64,000 nucleotides of DNA from Juglans regia (lineage: Eukaryota; Streptophyta; Magnoliopsida; Fagales; Juglandaceae): contig NC_049916.1 in assembly GCF_001411555.2 (NCBI RefSeq), forward strand, positions 10,009,945 through 10,073,944, given 5' to 3'. This document shows positions 32,790-44,478 of this stretch, in pieces. Each line of letters begins with the position of its first letter. The first letter of the stretch is position 1. The translations under genes and the position numbers were made by a program. The notes beneath the pieces were generated by a model. The model made no database searches. It was not told the origin of the DNA and saw only the letters and a list, made by a program, of their open reading frames with translations.

Positions 32790-35700
32790 CACCATTGTTT
32801 AGTCCATCATTTCCAGCTGGTCGATTCTCGATTCTCTTTCAGATCCTATAACAAAATCTACCATACGAGGGGAATGGTAGTTGGGACTACCACGGTGAGA
32901 TTTGATTACAAATTTCAGCAAGTTAACAGCAAACTTCCACATAAGTTAATGATGCATGCATGGCAGTAAAAGCATGAATGCATAATCAAATCATAAGTAA
33001 TCAGAGCATAACTTGACATACAACATAACATAACTGGCATAACTTAAACTGAAACTGAAACTGAAGCTTAGCATGAACGTGACTTGAAACATAACATGGA
33101 CTTGAAACATAGCATGAGCGTGAACTTGGAACATAACATGGACTTGAAAAATAGCATGAACGTGAACATGCATAATTTGAATATGAACTTGAACATAACT
33201 TGAACCTGAGCATGACATAATATAAATGTGAACTTGGAACATAACGTGAACGTGAACATAATATAACATGAACTTGAAACATATTCTTGTCTCATGGGAT
33301 TACCATGATTGCGTGAACGAAAATTTGAACATAACATAATGTGAAACGTGACTTGAACTTGAAATCTTATTCAATAGACTTAATCATTAAAGTGACCATA
33401 TGGGTGCTACACAGGTCCCCTTGAGTCGTGTGTCCCTGCCAATTATCGCATCACATCATAGGTTTCTATACTAACTATGAGTGTATTAATACGTACTCCA
33501 CAGTTGTTGTGGCCCCACGTATTCTACGTGTCACAATTGCTGTGTCTCACGTAGTGTATGCTCTATAGTTGTTATGGCCTTATACTTTATGCTCCACAGT
33601 TGTTGTGGCCTCATGACTTATTTGTTTGTGCCACACTTGCTGTGGACACACGTAACATAATGTGTGGCACCATCGGAGTTAGTGCCTGGTGCGCTCCGGT
33701 GACCAGCTAATTAGGCCCTATTTGTAACCTGTTGACTGTACTTTGTCAACTTAGGGAATTTCACACATATTTAGACACTCCAGCGTGAACAAATGAGTTC
33801 TACTAGGATATTACCTCATCCTAGCGCTTAGGGTCGTAATTGATATGAATAACTTAACTGGCATATATGACATTTCATAACGTGACGTAACATGAATATG
33901 ACATAAAAGACAAAAGTCCTGACGTAGCATAACGTGACATGAACGTAAGAGGAAAGACATGACATACTTTGAGATATAAATGTAGCAGACAATATTTCAT
34001 AACATGGCATACATGTAACAGGCAACATTTCGTAACATAGCATACCATGTAACAGACAACATTTCTTAACATGGCGTAACATGTGACAGTGACATGAAAT
34101 ACATGTAACATATGGCATACTTAACTTAACATGACATACTTGCAATGTATAGCAATACGTGACAGAATATCTTATGTAACAGATAAATAATTCATGACAG
34201 AATAAATTCTGTGTAACAGATAAATATATAATGACTTGGCATGGTACATATGATAACATACTTACATAAAATTTAGTTCCCTTACTTATCACTCATACAC
34301 ATTAAATTAATAGTAAGTTAAAAGCTAACTTACCTCAATCTTCGTGCTTTGAGACAAAACTTAAGTGCGATCACGAGAAACGGAAAGTAGTGATTTCTAA
34401 AAGTTAGAACTTAATCACTAACAATTAGGAATATGGAAAAGTATTAACTTAGAGTAAAATTACCATTTTACGCTCTACATGTGAGAAAAAGACCATTTTA
34501 CCCCTAACTTAAGGATTTTGCATCCTAACTCCAAAAAACACCAAAATTTACATAAGGTATGTAAATTTTGTCCTAAACTCAAAAATCAATTCAGAAAAAT
34601 TTAAAACTAAACACAACAATCAAAATTCTATATGGCCGAAACTTACAAGGCTATTTCATTTGATTTTGTTGTAATTCTTTCAAATTTCAAAACTCATGAT
34701 TAAACCAAAATTTTTCTTCTACTATACTCATAACATATTCCTAAGAATAATAATGTTTTGAATCATGAACAAAAGTCATCAAAATCATTAAAACCATACT
34801 TGAACTTTTTGGTTTCTCTTCTAAGTTCAAAACAGAATTTTTTGTTTCTAACTTGTTTTGATCAACCTCTTGATCATGACTTATAAAGAAGTGATCTTCA
34901 AACCAAAACCTCACATGGTTTAAAAAGGTGTCCTAAAACATATCCAAGCTTCAAACTCAAGATCACATGGTTAATCATCACCCAAAACATAAATTTAGCC
35001 AAGAACATCATCACTTTGGCCTAACCAAATATCTCAATGCATAAAATTTCATATCTTCGAAACTAACATCAAATATCTTCAAAATAACATTCTAACATGT
35101 ATATAAGAGGCTTAGAATCTTCCAATTAAAATATCAAAGCCATTGGAATAAGATTAAACCAAAAAATATTTAAACTTTCTCAAAACAGAAACTGTTTTTC
35201 CTCTTCCCGTTTCTAAGTTTCTATAACTAAGAAAATATTTCACCAAAACTTTTAATCATGCAAAAAATCCTCAACCAATAATCATATACACATGTTAACA
35301 ATACTCCATAAAAATTTCGGACCAAGATCTATTCATTAGCTTGGTCAAAAACTCCAAAATATAACACACTCTCCAGTTTATCTCCCACAATGACCTTTCT
35401 GGGGTCTAAATAACTTTTGACCAATCAAATAATATCTAAATGGAACGAATAAGATATCCACGGAAACTAGACTCCAAATGAAACAACTTTAATGAAGGAG
35501 ACTTTACGAGAAAATACATACAAAAACTTCGAAACAGGCGTTCAAAAGAGGTAAAAAAAACTGTCTGAGAGTGTCTTTTGTGTTCTATGAAGGAAAAGTG
35601 TAAAGGAGAGTTGCTTTTCATGGGAAGTGGACTGGAGAGCCTCTTAAACAAGCTATGGAAAGTGATAGGACTGAAAGGAAGCTTGAGTGTTGCCCTTTTC

Positions 35701-36848
35701 TTCTCATAAAAATCAGTCCAAGATCTTTTCTCAAGATGGAGTGTAAGAGTGAAAGAGTGAGGTGGCCCTTTAGCTTTATACTTCAAGAACCTTCTAGGCC
35801 CTTCCTGTAAAGATCTAGTCAGCCAAGTGGGGGTACAAAACTTAACCATAAAGCAATGCTAATGTGGTCAATTTCGTGGGCCTAAACCGAATGGGCATAA
35901 AATTTGGGATTTAAAGAGGGTTTGGGTTGCTATCAAGTCCAAATCCAATATCACTTGACCCAATCAATTTTTCAAGGTTAACAAGGTTGGATAATGATGT
36001 TCTAACACAAATTTGAAGGATTAATAGCATGTGGAAGTGATTTAATCAAGTGATTAAACACAATGCTAGAAATCGGATTAGAAAATGTTTAGAGGCCAAC
36101 TTTAGGGTTTTGAGGAAACCGTTTAGGGTTCTGATTTCAACAATGTTTTTGGGCTTTCAATTGGATTCTCACCATTTAGGGTTTTACTAGGATTGAAGCC
36201 CTCTTTGATCTGGCACAATTTGGTTGAGCAGATAAATAAAGTTTTGCTTAGGTGATATGATCTCACACCTTGATTCCTTCAAATCCATCAAATGCTCCTC
36301 ATGGTGCAAAGTGTCTAATATTATTCACTAAGTGTGGCTAAGATCTTTCCAAGTATCCAAATAAAATTTCTCTAATCTAATTTGGACATTTCATATTATG
36401 ATTTTGAAACACTGCAATTGGTGCGCTTACCGAGATTACTTTTCACTCTGAAAAAGTGAATCATAAATTTAGCACTAAAAATTCCTAAATATTTGTATTA
36501 ACCTATAGTGAAAATCTTTTACCGAAATTCAACCTCGAAATGCTCCTAAAAATAATTTCACAATTTCCAACAGACGTTTCATCCAGAATGATGAAAATAA
36601 GTTATTGCGCCATAAAATCCTAAATAATCCACTAAGTCTAATGGCGTAGACCATAACGCATTCTGACACTTCTAACCACCTCAAAAAAATAAAACTCATA
36701 TTTCTAGCACCATAGTGAGTGATAACACTGACTATGTTGACAGACTAAAACCTATGCGATTGGTCGATTCGTAAAAACTTATGGAGTTTTCACAAGATTC
36801 CTAAAGTCAATAGAAATTCCATCAATGAATTTCTAGCGGGCTGTTACA
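32790..36848 (-). mobile_element. Long LTR in inverted orientation, 3' end missing
   Basis: The minus strand starts TGTAACAGCCCGCTAGAAATTC at 36848 and is collinear with the plus-strand LTR at 15112-19599. Shared landmarks include GGTTTTAGTCTGTCAACATAG, the CATG-rich block (33000-34280) and AATCAAATCTCACCGTG. The last 400-600 bp of the LTR are missing, because sequence ends at the Athila-like element near 32790. No PBS or coding region adjoins the 5' end. The LTR abuts the caulimovirid remnant at 36849. Confidence 0.75.
33480..33660. repeat. Tandem repeat in the inverted LTR
   Basis: Three to four units contain CCACAGTTGTTGTGG or a variant. It is the counterpart of the tandem block at 18505-18680, with diverged units. 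Confidence 0.6.
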
Positions 36849-38360
36849 TTATGTTTTTTTATCGGTGAAGCTAGTATTTGAGTATTTCTCTGATTAAACT
36901 TGATGGCTTCAAACGAGGGTATTCTTCATAAACAATTTGGTTATTTTCTTCTTTAATCCATTGATTAGTAGTCCTGTTTATTGTACATAATTGGTTTGAT
37001 TTATAGATTTCAAACCAAGTAAAGAAAGATATATTAATCTGTATTTTCTCTAAATACTCATAATATTTTTTTTAAATATAATCTCTTTCTGCTTTTGTAA
37101 AAGTTGAGAATAATACTAATCTTTTGTGACTATTTTCTTCTTTCATATAATCTTGTTTGAAATATTCTTTGTTAATTTTAAATTCTTCTTTATTCAGGAT
37201 ATATATTTGGGCATCAACTCTAACTACTTGTGAATATGTAGGAGAAGAATGTTCATTTTCAGGATTATAAGAGGTGGATGCCTTATCGGGATAGTTAACA
37301 GTATATATTGGTATATTAATAATATTTTCAGGAATAATTCCCTGAATCTGTGTGTCAAGATTCTGGGCTCTGGTGTCAAAAGATCTGGTGTCAAGATTTT
37401 GAGATCTACTCCTAGAGATTGATGTAAGAACAAATCTGGGTGTATGATAACTAAAAGGTGCTGGAGAAGAATAATGTGAAAAAAATCTTCTAAAAGGTTG
37501 AAAAGTTATTTGGACTGTTCCGTCCGCTTTTTTATCTATATATTCAAGATCATCTTTAGAATTATTTTCTACCTTAAGTAATGGAGTAATGTTCTATAAT
37601 TGCCATTAATTAGGGAGAGTAATTTGATTCTAATTGATTTGTTTAGGAATTTGTATATTAGAGTTTTGTGTGCTAGATTGTAATAATATACGATTAACAT
37701 CATTTTGGATTGGTAATAAGAGCTTGTGGTTTTAATGTTGTTTTCATTAATTTAAACTGAATTATATATAATACTGTTAAATGATGTGATCCTTTCATAA
37801 TCTGATAATCGTTTGTTTTAATATTTAATGTTAAATCATGTAAGATATTAGCATCAAATAATGAAAGAAAATAATTGAAATAACAATTAAAATAAAATGG
37901 ACCTTGGAACAAGCTTGATTGTACTATTCCAAGTAATGAATCATGAAAATTATAATGTCTTCTATCTCTTAAACAGAGTAATACTGAAGTATTCAATCCA
38001 CTTCTAGTGAGTGGTTTATAGCTACTTGTACTAGTCCAATATGTATGAAAGAGTATTTCTGCTCTTTGTGATGTTTAATAGCTTTCTTTGTTAATAGTTG
38101 TAACGATTCATAATCATTATTTAAATTAATGGTTTTTTCTACTATTTTAATAGTATAATTTGTAAGAAATGATAATTTAGAAGAAAAAATAGAATATTTG
38201 TATATTTGGTTTTTTGGAACATTAGGAATTGTTCAATCTTGTAGATTTATTTCTATATCTATTATACTGTAATCTTTTTTTTTTGATGTTATTAGGTTCT
38301 ATGAGGATACTAGTAGTGGATTCATTAGGTTTGAATAAAGAATTCATTGAGACATGTTTT
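36849..38360 (-). pseudogene. Endogenous caulimovirid (plant pararetrovirus) remnant: movement-protein region
   Basis: On the minus strand a reading frame seems to start at 38347 and reaches the 30K-type movement-protein core around 37640-38050. Key residues there are a D-R-R motif followed by HDSLLG, a G-P-F-Y-F-N block, and SLFD followed by LTLNIKT. This resembles the movement region of Caulimoviridae integrated in plant genomes; a petuvirus-like or related lineage is possible. The downstream part (about 36860-37450) continues as polar sequence of the same reading direction. Breaks include a stop near 38233, several frameshifts, and an abrupt end at the inverted LTR at 36848. Capsid, protease and RT are not present. 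No function or infectivity is implied. Confidence 0.7.
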
Positions 38361-38802
38361 TAAACAAAGATTTCTTATTTCCAAAGATAAATAAGTAAAT
38401 TAAAAATTTGAGGGAACACCACAAGGATCACCCTTAAAACCTTCCAGCATGAATGGGCTGACCAACGGATTTTCATGGCTTACCAACACAAGCATCCTAA
38501 TATACTTCATTATCTTTTACTATGTGTTATCTTTGTAAAAATCTGTATCTTTATGATAGATTATTGTATCTAATTACATGTTATTATACTATAGTATTAT
38601 GCGTTATTAACTAGACATTTTAACTCGTATATATCACGAAAATCAATACTATGAGCATAATAATAATCTATCATAAAATATGTCATTCAAAGTTAAATAG
38701 CAAAATAAAATAGTATAGTATGAGAACATGTAATTAAACATTATAGTATAAATCTAGCATAAAAATAAATTAGATATTAGTATAGAAATAAGTATGGTAT
38801 AA
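38361..38802. other. AT-rich stretch before LINE-E
   Basis: No gene seen. It contains many tatagtat- and aaaataaatt-like words that continue after LINE-E at 44468-44560, as expected for a site split by that insertion. Confidence 0.5.
38792..38802. repeat. Left target-site duplication of LINE-E
   Basis: GTATGGTATAA, identical to 44468-44478 just after the poly-A tail. It marks the exact 5' end of LINE-E at 38803. Confidence 0.8.
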
Positions 38803-38957
38803 ATGGAAATTCATTATAATTGACTTCGAAGGTGCTAGTCCCCTCTCTCTTGAGCAGATGGGGTTTTCTCTCTATGCTTCCTAGGATCATAGAGTTCTGT
38901 CTCTGGTATCTCATCGATACATAAGAGGTTGGTTTTGCCTCAGTTGATCTTTCACTC

Positions 38958-40325
38958 ATGGAGGAGGAGATTTCTCATTTTTGTAAGGGCCTCAAGCTTA
39001 CGGAAGTGGAACAACAAGAATACTACCTAACGGAAGAGGAAATTACGTTTTATCAGGATATTAGCAACTCATGCCTTGTTGCACTGGTAGCTGCAGACAG
39101 AGAAGTGAACAAAGGAGCCTTCAAAGCAACTATGACTAGGCTATGGAATAGTGAAGGTGGGATTACTTTTAAAGATTTAGGAAGAAACAAATTCCTTCTC
39201 GAATTTTACAACTCCACCGTGAGAACCAGGGTGTTAACTGGTTGTCCTTGGTCTTTCGACAGAAACCTAATATGTATTCAGGAATGCAAAGACAGGTTAG
39301 CCTTAAAAGATATCGACTTTTCTCTAGAATCTTTTTGGCTCCAACTCCATGATCTCCCTTTTGCTACGATGAACAAGAGAACATGTGAGAAGCTCGGGAC
39401 GAGTGCAGGTAAGGTCATCATGGTGGATGTTGATGAAAAAGGAAGAGCCTAGGGGGGAGTCTTAAGTGTGAAGGTGATGATTAACCTCTCTAAACCTTTG
39501 ACAAGAGGTTGTGTTATTAATGTAGGAGATGTTCGCTCCTAGATACCTTTCAAATACGAAAGACTACCTTCATTCTGTTACTACTGTGGGATAGTTTTGC
39601 ACTCATAGCATAGATGTTCAAGATATTTCTCAGATGGTAGTACGCATACTGAGTCACCACCTCAATATGGCCCCTGGCTTAGAGCTGATCCACCTTAAAA
39701 GCCAAATCACTACAAAACACATTCTAACAGTCCAGAGGGGAAGACCTCATGCAATGGTCGACAGGCCAACTCCGATGATCAAGAATCTGATTTTGGCGGG
39801 AATAATTTATCTCAAAAGTCAGCTGAATTCTCGCCATTAGACCCGTGTGATCTTGTGCATCCGAACTCTGCATTGGAAAAGAACAGGGAAGGTGAAGACC
39901 TTGTGTCAAAAGAGGACAGTGTCAGTTGTTAACAGTTAAAAAAAACAACTACCCCAACTTGTCTCGAGGGGTCACCAGTTGGAGGTGTCAGGACCTCACC
40001 TTCCAGCAGGCAATCAGACTCGTTGTGTATGGACACCAATATGACCCTCGTAGCAGACACTTACCAAGTAGGTCCTTCTCTTCTATACTCCCCTTTAGAC
40101 CAAAAGCTGCAAACAAAGTCTCCCTTTTTATCAAACTGGAAAAGAAGAGCACGAGGAAAGACAGGTTTGAATGCTGTGTCAAGCTTGTCCAACCCCTATG
40201 CTGGAAACGCAACCACCAAAAGGAAGAAAATAACCAATGGCTCAACAGTTAAACCCACGAGATCTTCAAAAAGACTCAAACAAACTTTGGCAGTGGCTGT
40301 TCAACAGCACTGCCCATCCCCATGA
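38958..40325 (+). pseudogene. LINE-E ORF1 protein (DUF4283 plus zinc knuckle), five in-frame stops
   Basis: One frame of 455 codons runs from the ATG at 38958 to the TGA at 40323. It is interrupted only by stop codons at 39450, 39540, 39606, 39696 and 39930; there is no frameshift. The first 160 residues form the DUF4283-type RNA-binding domain (WNSEGGITFKDLG, then VLTGCPWSFDRNL, a typical block). Near codon 205 comes the CYYCGIVLHS..RC knuckle (C-X2-C-X4-H-X4-C), with a stop inside it. The last 50 residues are basic. In plant LINEs this protein binds the element RNA. The stop overlaps the ORF2 start (ATGA), consistent with termination-reinitiation. Confidence 0.8.
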
Positions 40326-41110
40326 TCACCTTATGTTGGAACTGCCGAGGGCTTGGGAACCCTTGGACAGTTAGAGAACTCCACCTTTTGGTGAGACTTA
40401 AGTCCCCATCCTTGATCTTTTTAATAGAAACAAAATGTAAAAGAGAAAAAATGGAGTTCATTAGAAACAGGCTAGGATTTGAGTGCAGTTTCATAGTGGA
40501 TTGCATAGGTCGAAGTGGTGGCCTAGCTTTTTTCTGGAAACAAGAAACATCTGCTAATCTATTATCCTACTCCCTTAGCCATATATCTCTCAGAGTTCAA
40601 ATGGAAAATGATGGAAAACCTTTCATTATCACGGGTTTTTATGGTCAATCTATTACTGCAAAAAGAAAAGAAAGTTGGAACCTTCGAAGACTATTAAAAG
40701 TGAACCCAGATACTCCCTGGCTGTGCATGGGAGACTTTAATAAGATTATTTCCCATGGTGAAAAGAGAGGTGGCCCTCCCAGACCTTTTAATCAGATGGA
40801 AGCATTCAAACAGACCCTTGCCTACTGTGGACTTGGTGATATGGGCTTTGAGGGATCCCTTTTTACCTGGTGCAATAACCGTGAGGGTCCTAACTTCACA
40901 AAAGAAAGATTGGATAGAGGATTAGCAAACAATGCATGGCAGGACCTATTTGATTCTAATTCAGTTTCCATCCTACCAACCATTTGTTCTGATCACAACC
41001 CTCTTCTCATATCCAGTTCCTCATTTACTTTACTCCTTCTTTCATCAAAAATAAAAGAGTTTTTAGATATGAAGCTTCGTGGGCCAAGTAGGAGAAATGT
41101 GAGTTTGTGA
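40322..41110 (+). pseudogene. LINE-E ORF2, endonuclease part
   Basis: The first 262 residues of ORF2 form an APE-type endonuclease that nicks target DNA. Visible catalytic blocks are CWNCRGLGNPW near the start, FLIETKC (E at about residue 36), the GDFNKI block, GSLFTWCNN and CSDHNPLL near residue 223. All key residues look present. The frame is lost at the end, where it should run into the linker; it resumes in another frame by 41289. Confidence 0.85.
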
Positions 41111-41288
41111 TTAAAAGGGCTTGGCAAGGCTCATTACAATCGGGCTCCAAGGCAAAGGTCACTAAAAGGGGTCTTGAGAGATGCAATTCTAATTAAGAGA
41201 GTGGTATACCTTGATTAGAAACTCTCATCAACAAGAGTTAAATACCAAAACTGAACTATTGAGATCTTTGTAAGCCTCCAACTCTGGG

Positions 41289-44200
41289 ATGGATAATGAT
41301 CAGATTCGAATTGTTCAAAAGGAATTGGATGTGTCTCTAGAGGCACTGGACCTTAAGTGGAGGCAAAGAGCCAAACAGAAATGGCTCAAAGATGGTGATA
41401 GGAACCTCAAATTTTTTTACAAATGTACATCGATTAGAAAACAGAAAAATTTGGTACAAAAACTCCAAACTGGTCTGGGACAGAACTTGACAAATCCGGA
41501 TGACATTGGATGTGAATTTCAATCAGTTTTTAGAGATCTCTTTACTACCTCCAACCCTACAAGCCCTGATTCTCTATTGGAAAATTTCAGACCAACGGTC
41601 ACGCAAGAGATGAATTCTTCCCTAACAAAAGATTACACAAGAGAGAAGATTGAGTTAGCCATTTTTCATATGAATCCTCTGGGCTCCCCGGGACCAGATG
41701 GATTCCCTGCTATTTTCTTTCAAAACCACTGGCATATTGTTGGTGATGATGTAGTTGCTGCTGCTCTAGAATTCCTTAATACTATGTCAAATTTCCAATC
41801 AATCAACCATACTTTTATCACCCTTATCCCCAAGAAGAAACTCCCTTTGCTTGTTTCAGACTATAGGCCCATAAGCCTTTGCAATGTTTTCTACAAAATC
41901 ATTGCAAAGGTTATGGCAAATAGGCTTAAATCCATTCTGCCTCTTCTAATCTCAAACACCCAAAGTGCCTTTGTTCCAAGAAGGATGATCTCTGATAACA
42001 CAATTGTGGCATATGAACTAATGCATTCAATGCAGAACAGAAGAAAGAATCACAAAGAAGCTTTCATGGCACTCAAGCTAGATATGAGCAAGGCATATGA
42101 TAGGCTAGAGTGGTCTTTTGTACAGCAGGTACTTCAAAGGATGGGGTTTGTCAAGGAATGGATTGAGCTGGTCATGCAGTGCATCAACACGGTTTCTTAT
42201 TCTATTCTTCTCAATGGCTCACCTCAGGCATCATTCAAGCCCTCGAGGGGTATTCGGCAAGGAGATCCACTCTCAACATACCTGTTCATTCTATACTCAG
42301 AAGTTCTCACTTATGCACTGAATCAATCTGAACAAAAGGGACTAATATCTGGCTTCCCAATTACTAGAGGCTTTTTGTCTGTTAACCACCTCTTTTTTGT
42401 AGATGATAGTCTGGTTTTTTGTAAAGCACAGATGCAGGAATGGAACAAGCTTCATAACATCATTTCTTTGTATGAATCAACTTCAGGACAAAGGCTAAAC
42501 CTTGAGAAGTCTTCAATCTTTTTCAGTAAAAACACAAGGCAAGAGACCCAAAGTTCTATACTATCTACTGCTGGTATTAAAGTCTCGGGGCCTTTTGAAA
42601 GATACTTGGGATTGCCCTCTTACATAGGAAGGAGTAAATCAAGGGCCTTCTTTCCAATCCTTGACAGAATCAAAGCACAAATGAGCAGCTGGAAAACTAA
42701 CCTACTTTCCCCAGCAGGTAAAGAAGTCTTGGTGAAGTCAGTCATTCAATCCATACCTACTTACTGCATGGGCATTTTTCTAATTCCAAAAGGCATATTG
42801 AAGAACATTAACAAACTAATGCAATCTTGTTGGTGGGGTATCAAAAACCAGAATTCTAAAATGCATTGGCTAAATTGGAAAGGTCTTGGAAAAGGAAAAC
42901 AGGTTGGGGGTTTGGGGTTTCGAGATTTTGAAGATTTCAATAAGGCTCTTCTAACTAAGCAAGGGTGGAGGATCATTACTAAGAATCAATCACTGGCCTC
43001 TCGAGTTCTAAAAGTTAAATATTTTCCATCTATGGATTTCTTCTCAGCTAGAGTCAAAAGGGGTGACTCCTTTGTGTGGAAGAGTATCACAGCAGGTAGA
43101 CAGTTACTCTATGAGGGCCTGATTTGGAAAATTGGTAATGGGAACAAAGTGAATATATGGTCAAATAAATGGCTGCCTATTCCAACATCTTACAAGTCTC
43201 AGTCCCCACCCAAAGTATTGTGTCCTGAAGCTACTGTTAACTCTCTCATTGATCAAGAAACCCACTCATGGAACATGCATCTGGTTCAAAATGTTTTCAC
43301 TCCTGAAGAGGCTGCTATTATTTCTAGAATTCATGTTAGTCCTTGTAACAGCAATGATAAGCAGGTTTGGAGGTGTACTAAGAACGGGATCTTCACAGTT
43401 AAATCAGCTTACCATCTTCAAGTGTCTATGAATGATATCAGTAAGGGACAAGCTTCAGATACTTCCAAACATAAGGCCCTTTGGAATCGATTATGGAAGC
43501 TTAAAGTGCCTAACAAAATTAAAATGTTTCTCTGGAGATCAGCTAAGGAAATCCTTCCCACCAGAGTTAACTTGCACAAAAGGAAGATCATTGACTCACC
43601 ATTGTGCCCCATATGTTTGATTCATCCAGAAACCGTATCTCATGTTCTATGGATGTGTAAAGCTGCTCAGGATGTTTGGAGTATTAGCTCAAGGAGAATA
43701 CAGAAAAGTAAAACTGAGGAGGCACCCTTTTATGATTTACTTTCAAACCTCCTTTCCACACTTCCACCAAAGGATCATACTAAATTAGCTATCACAGCTA
43801 AGGAAATCTGGTTCAGAAGGAACAAGTTCATTTTTGAGTCCAAATTCGCCTCCCCCCAACAGGTTTTAAAATTGGTCTCCTCTAGCATTACTGACTTGGA
43901 AGAGATTGAAAGGAACCAGCAAAGGACTTCTCCTCAGATTCAACGGATAGTTAGGTGGTGCAAACCTCCAAACAATTTCTACAAATTAAACTGGGACGCA
44001 GCCATTGATAAGATTAATTGCAAGGTGGGTATAGGGGTGTCAATTAGAGATTGGCTGGGTCTTGTGACAGCAACTCTAAGAAGCCCTTGTAATTCCTTTC
44101 CTGATTCACTCTTGGGAGAAGCTTTAGCTGCTTTGCGAGCAGTACAATTTGGTATTGATCTTGGTATGAAGAATGTCATCTTCGAAAGGGACTCAAAACA

Positions 44201-44426
44201 AGTGGTGCATGGCATAACTAGTGGATCTGAAGACTAGAGCACGGTGGGTTTCATTTATCAAAATATCAAGAAACTTTTAGGCACTTATAATTCTTGGTCT
44301 ATTAGACATGTTCCTAAACAAGCCAACACAGTGGCACATTGTTTGGCAAAAAGTTCTCTAGATTTATCTGAGAACTCAATTCATGTAGAGGATTATCCTC
44401 ATTGTATTCACAGTTATCTCTCTTGA
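41289..44426 (+). pseudogene. LINE-E ORF2, reverse transcriptase, zinc-binding and RNase H domains
   Basis: One open stretch of 982 codons carries WRQRAKQKWLKDGDRN near residue 20, SPGPDGFPAIFF near 131, YRPISLCNVFYK near 190, LKLDMSKAYDRLEW near 261 (first catalytic Asp) and FVDDSLVFCKA near 370 (F-V-D-D active site). The zf-RVT domain follows at about residues 730-800, with CPICLIHPETVSHVLWMC. RNase H starts with NWDAAIDK near 901. A TAG at 44235 cuts RNase H; the same frame continues to the TGA at 44424 with VPKQANTVAHCLAKSS, the normal C-terminal block. A single nonsense codon in 3.1 kb makes this the best preserved LINE gene here. Confidence 0.85.
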
Positions 44427-44478
44427 GATTTTAATATGAAGTATCTTTTCTCTAAAAAAAAAAAAAGGTATGGTATAA

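Larger units (their letters stand above)
38803..44467 (+). mobile_element. LINE-E: nearly full-length L1-type LINE with target-site duplication
   Basis: The element has a 5' UTR (38803-38957), ORF1 (38958-40325), ORF2 (40322-44426), a short 3' UTR and a poly-A tail (44454-44466). GTATGGTATAA occurs at 38792-38802 and at 44468-44478 as an 11-bp target-site duplication. ORF1 and ORF2 overlap at ATGA (40322-40325). It belongs to the same lineage as LINE-A (similar RT blocks such as NHTFITLIPK and SLCNV.YK) and differs from LINE-B/C. It is disabled by five nonsense codons in ORF1, at least one frameshift in ORF2 (between 41090 and 41289) and a nonsense codon at 44235. Confidence 0.9.

Noticed and set aside
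35436..35849. 137-codon minus-strand frame in the inverted LTR
   Set aside because: It is within LTR sequence and the collinear regions of the other LTR copies do not keep it open.
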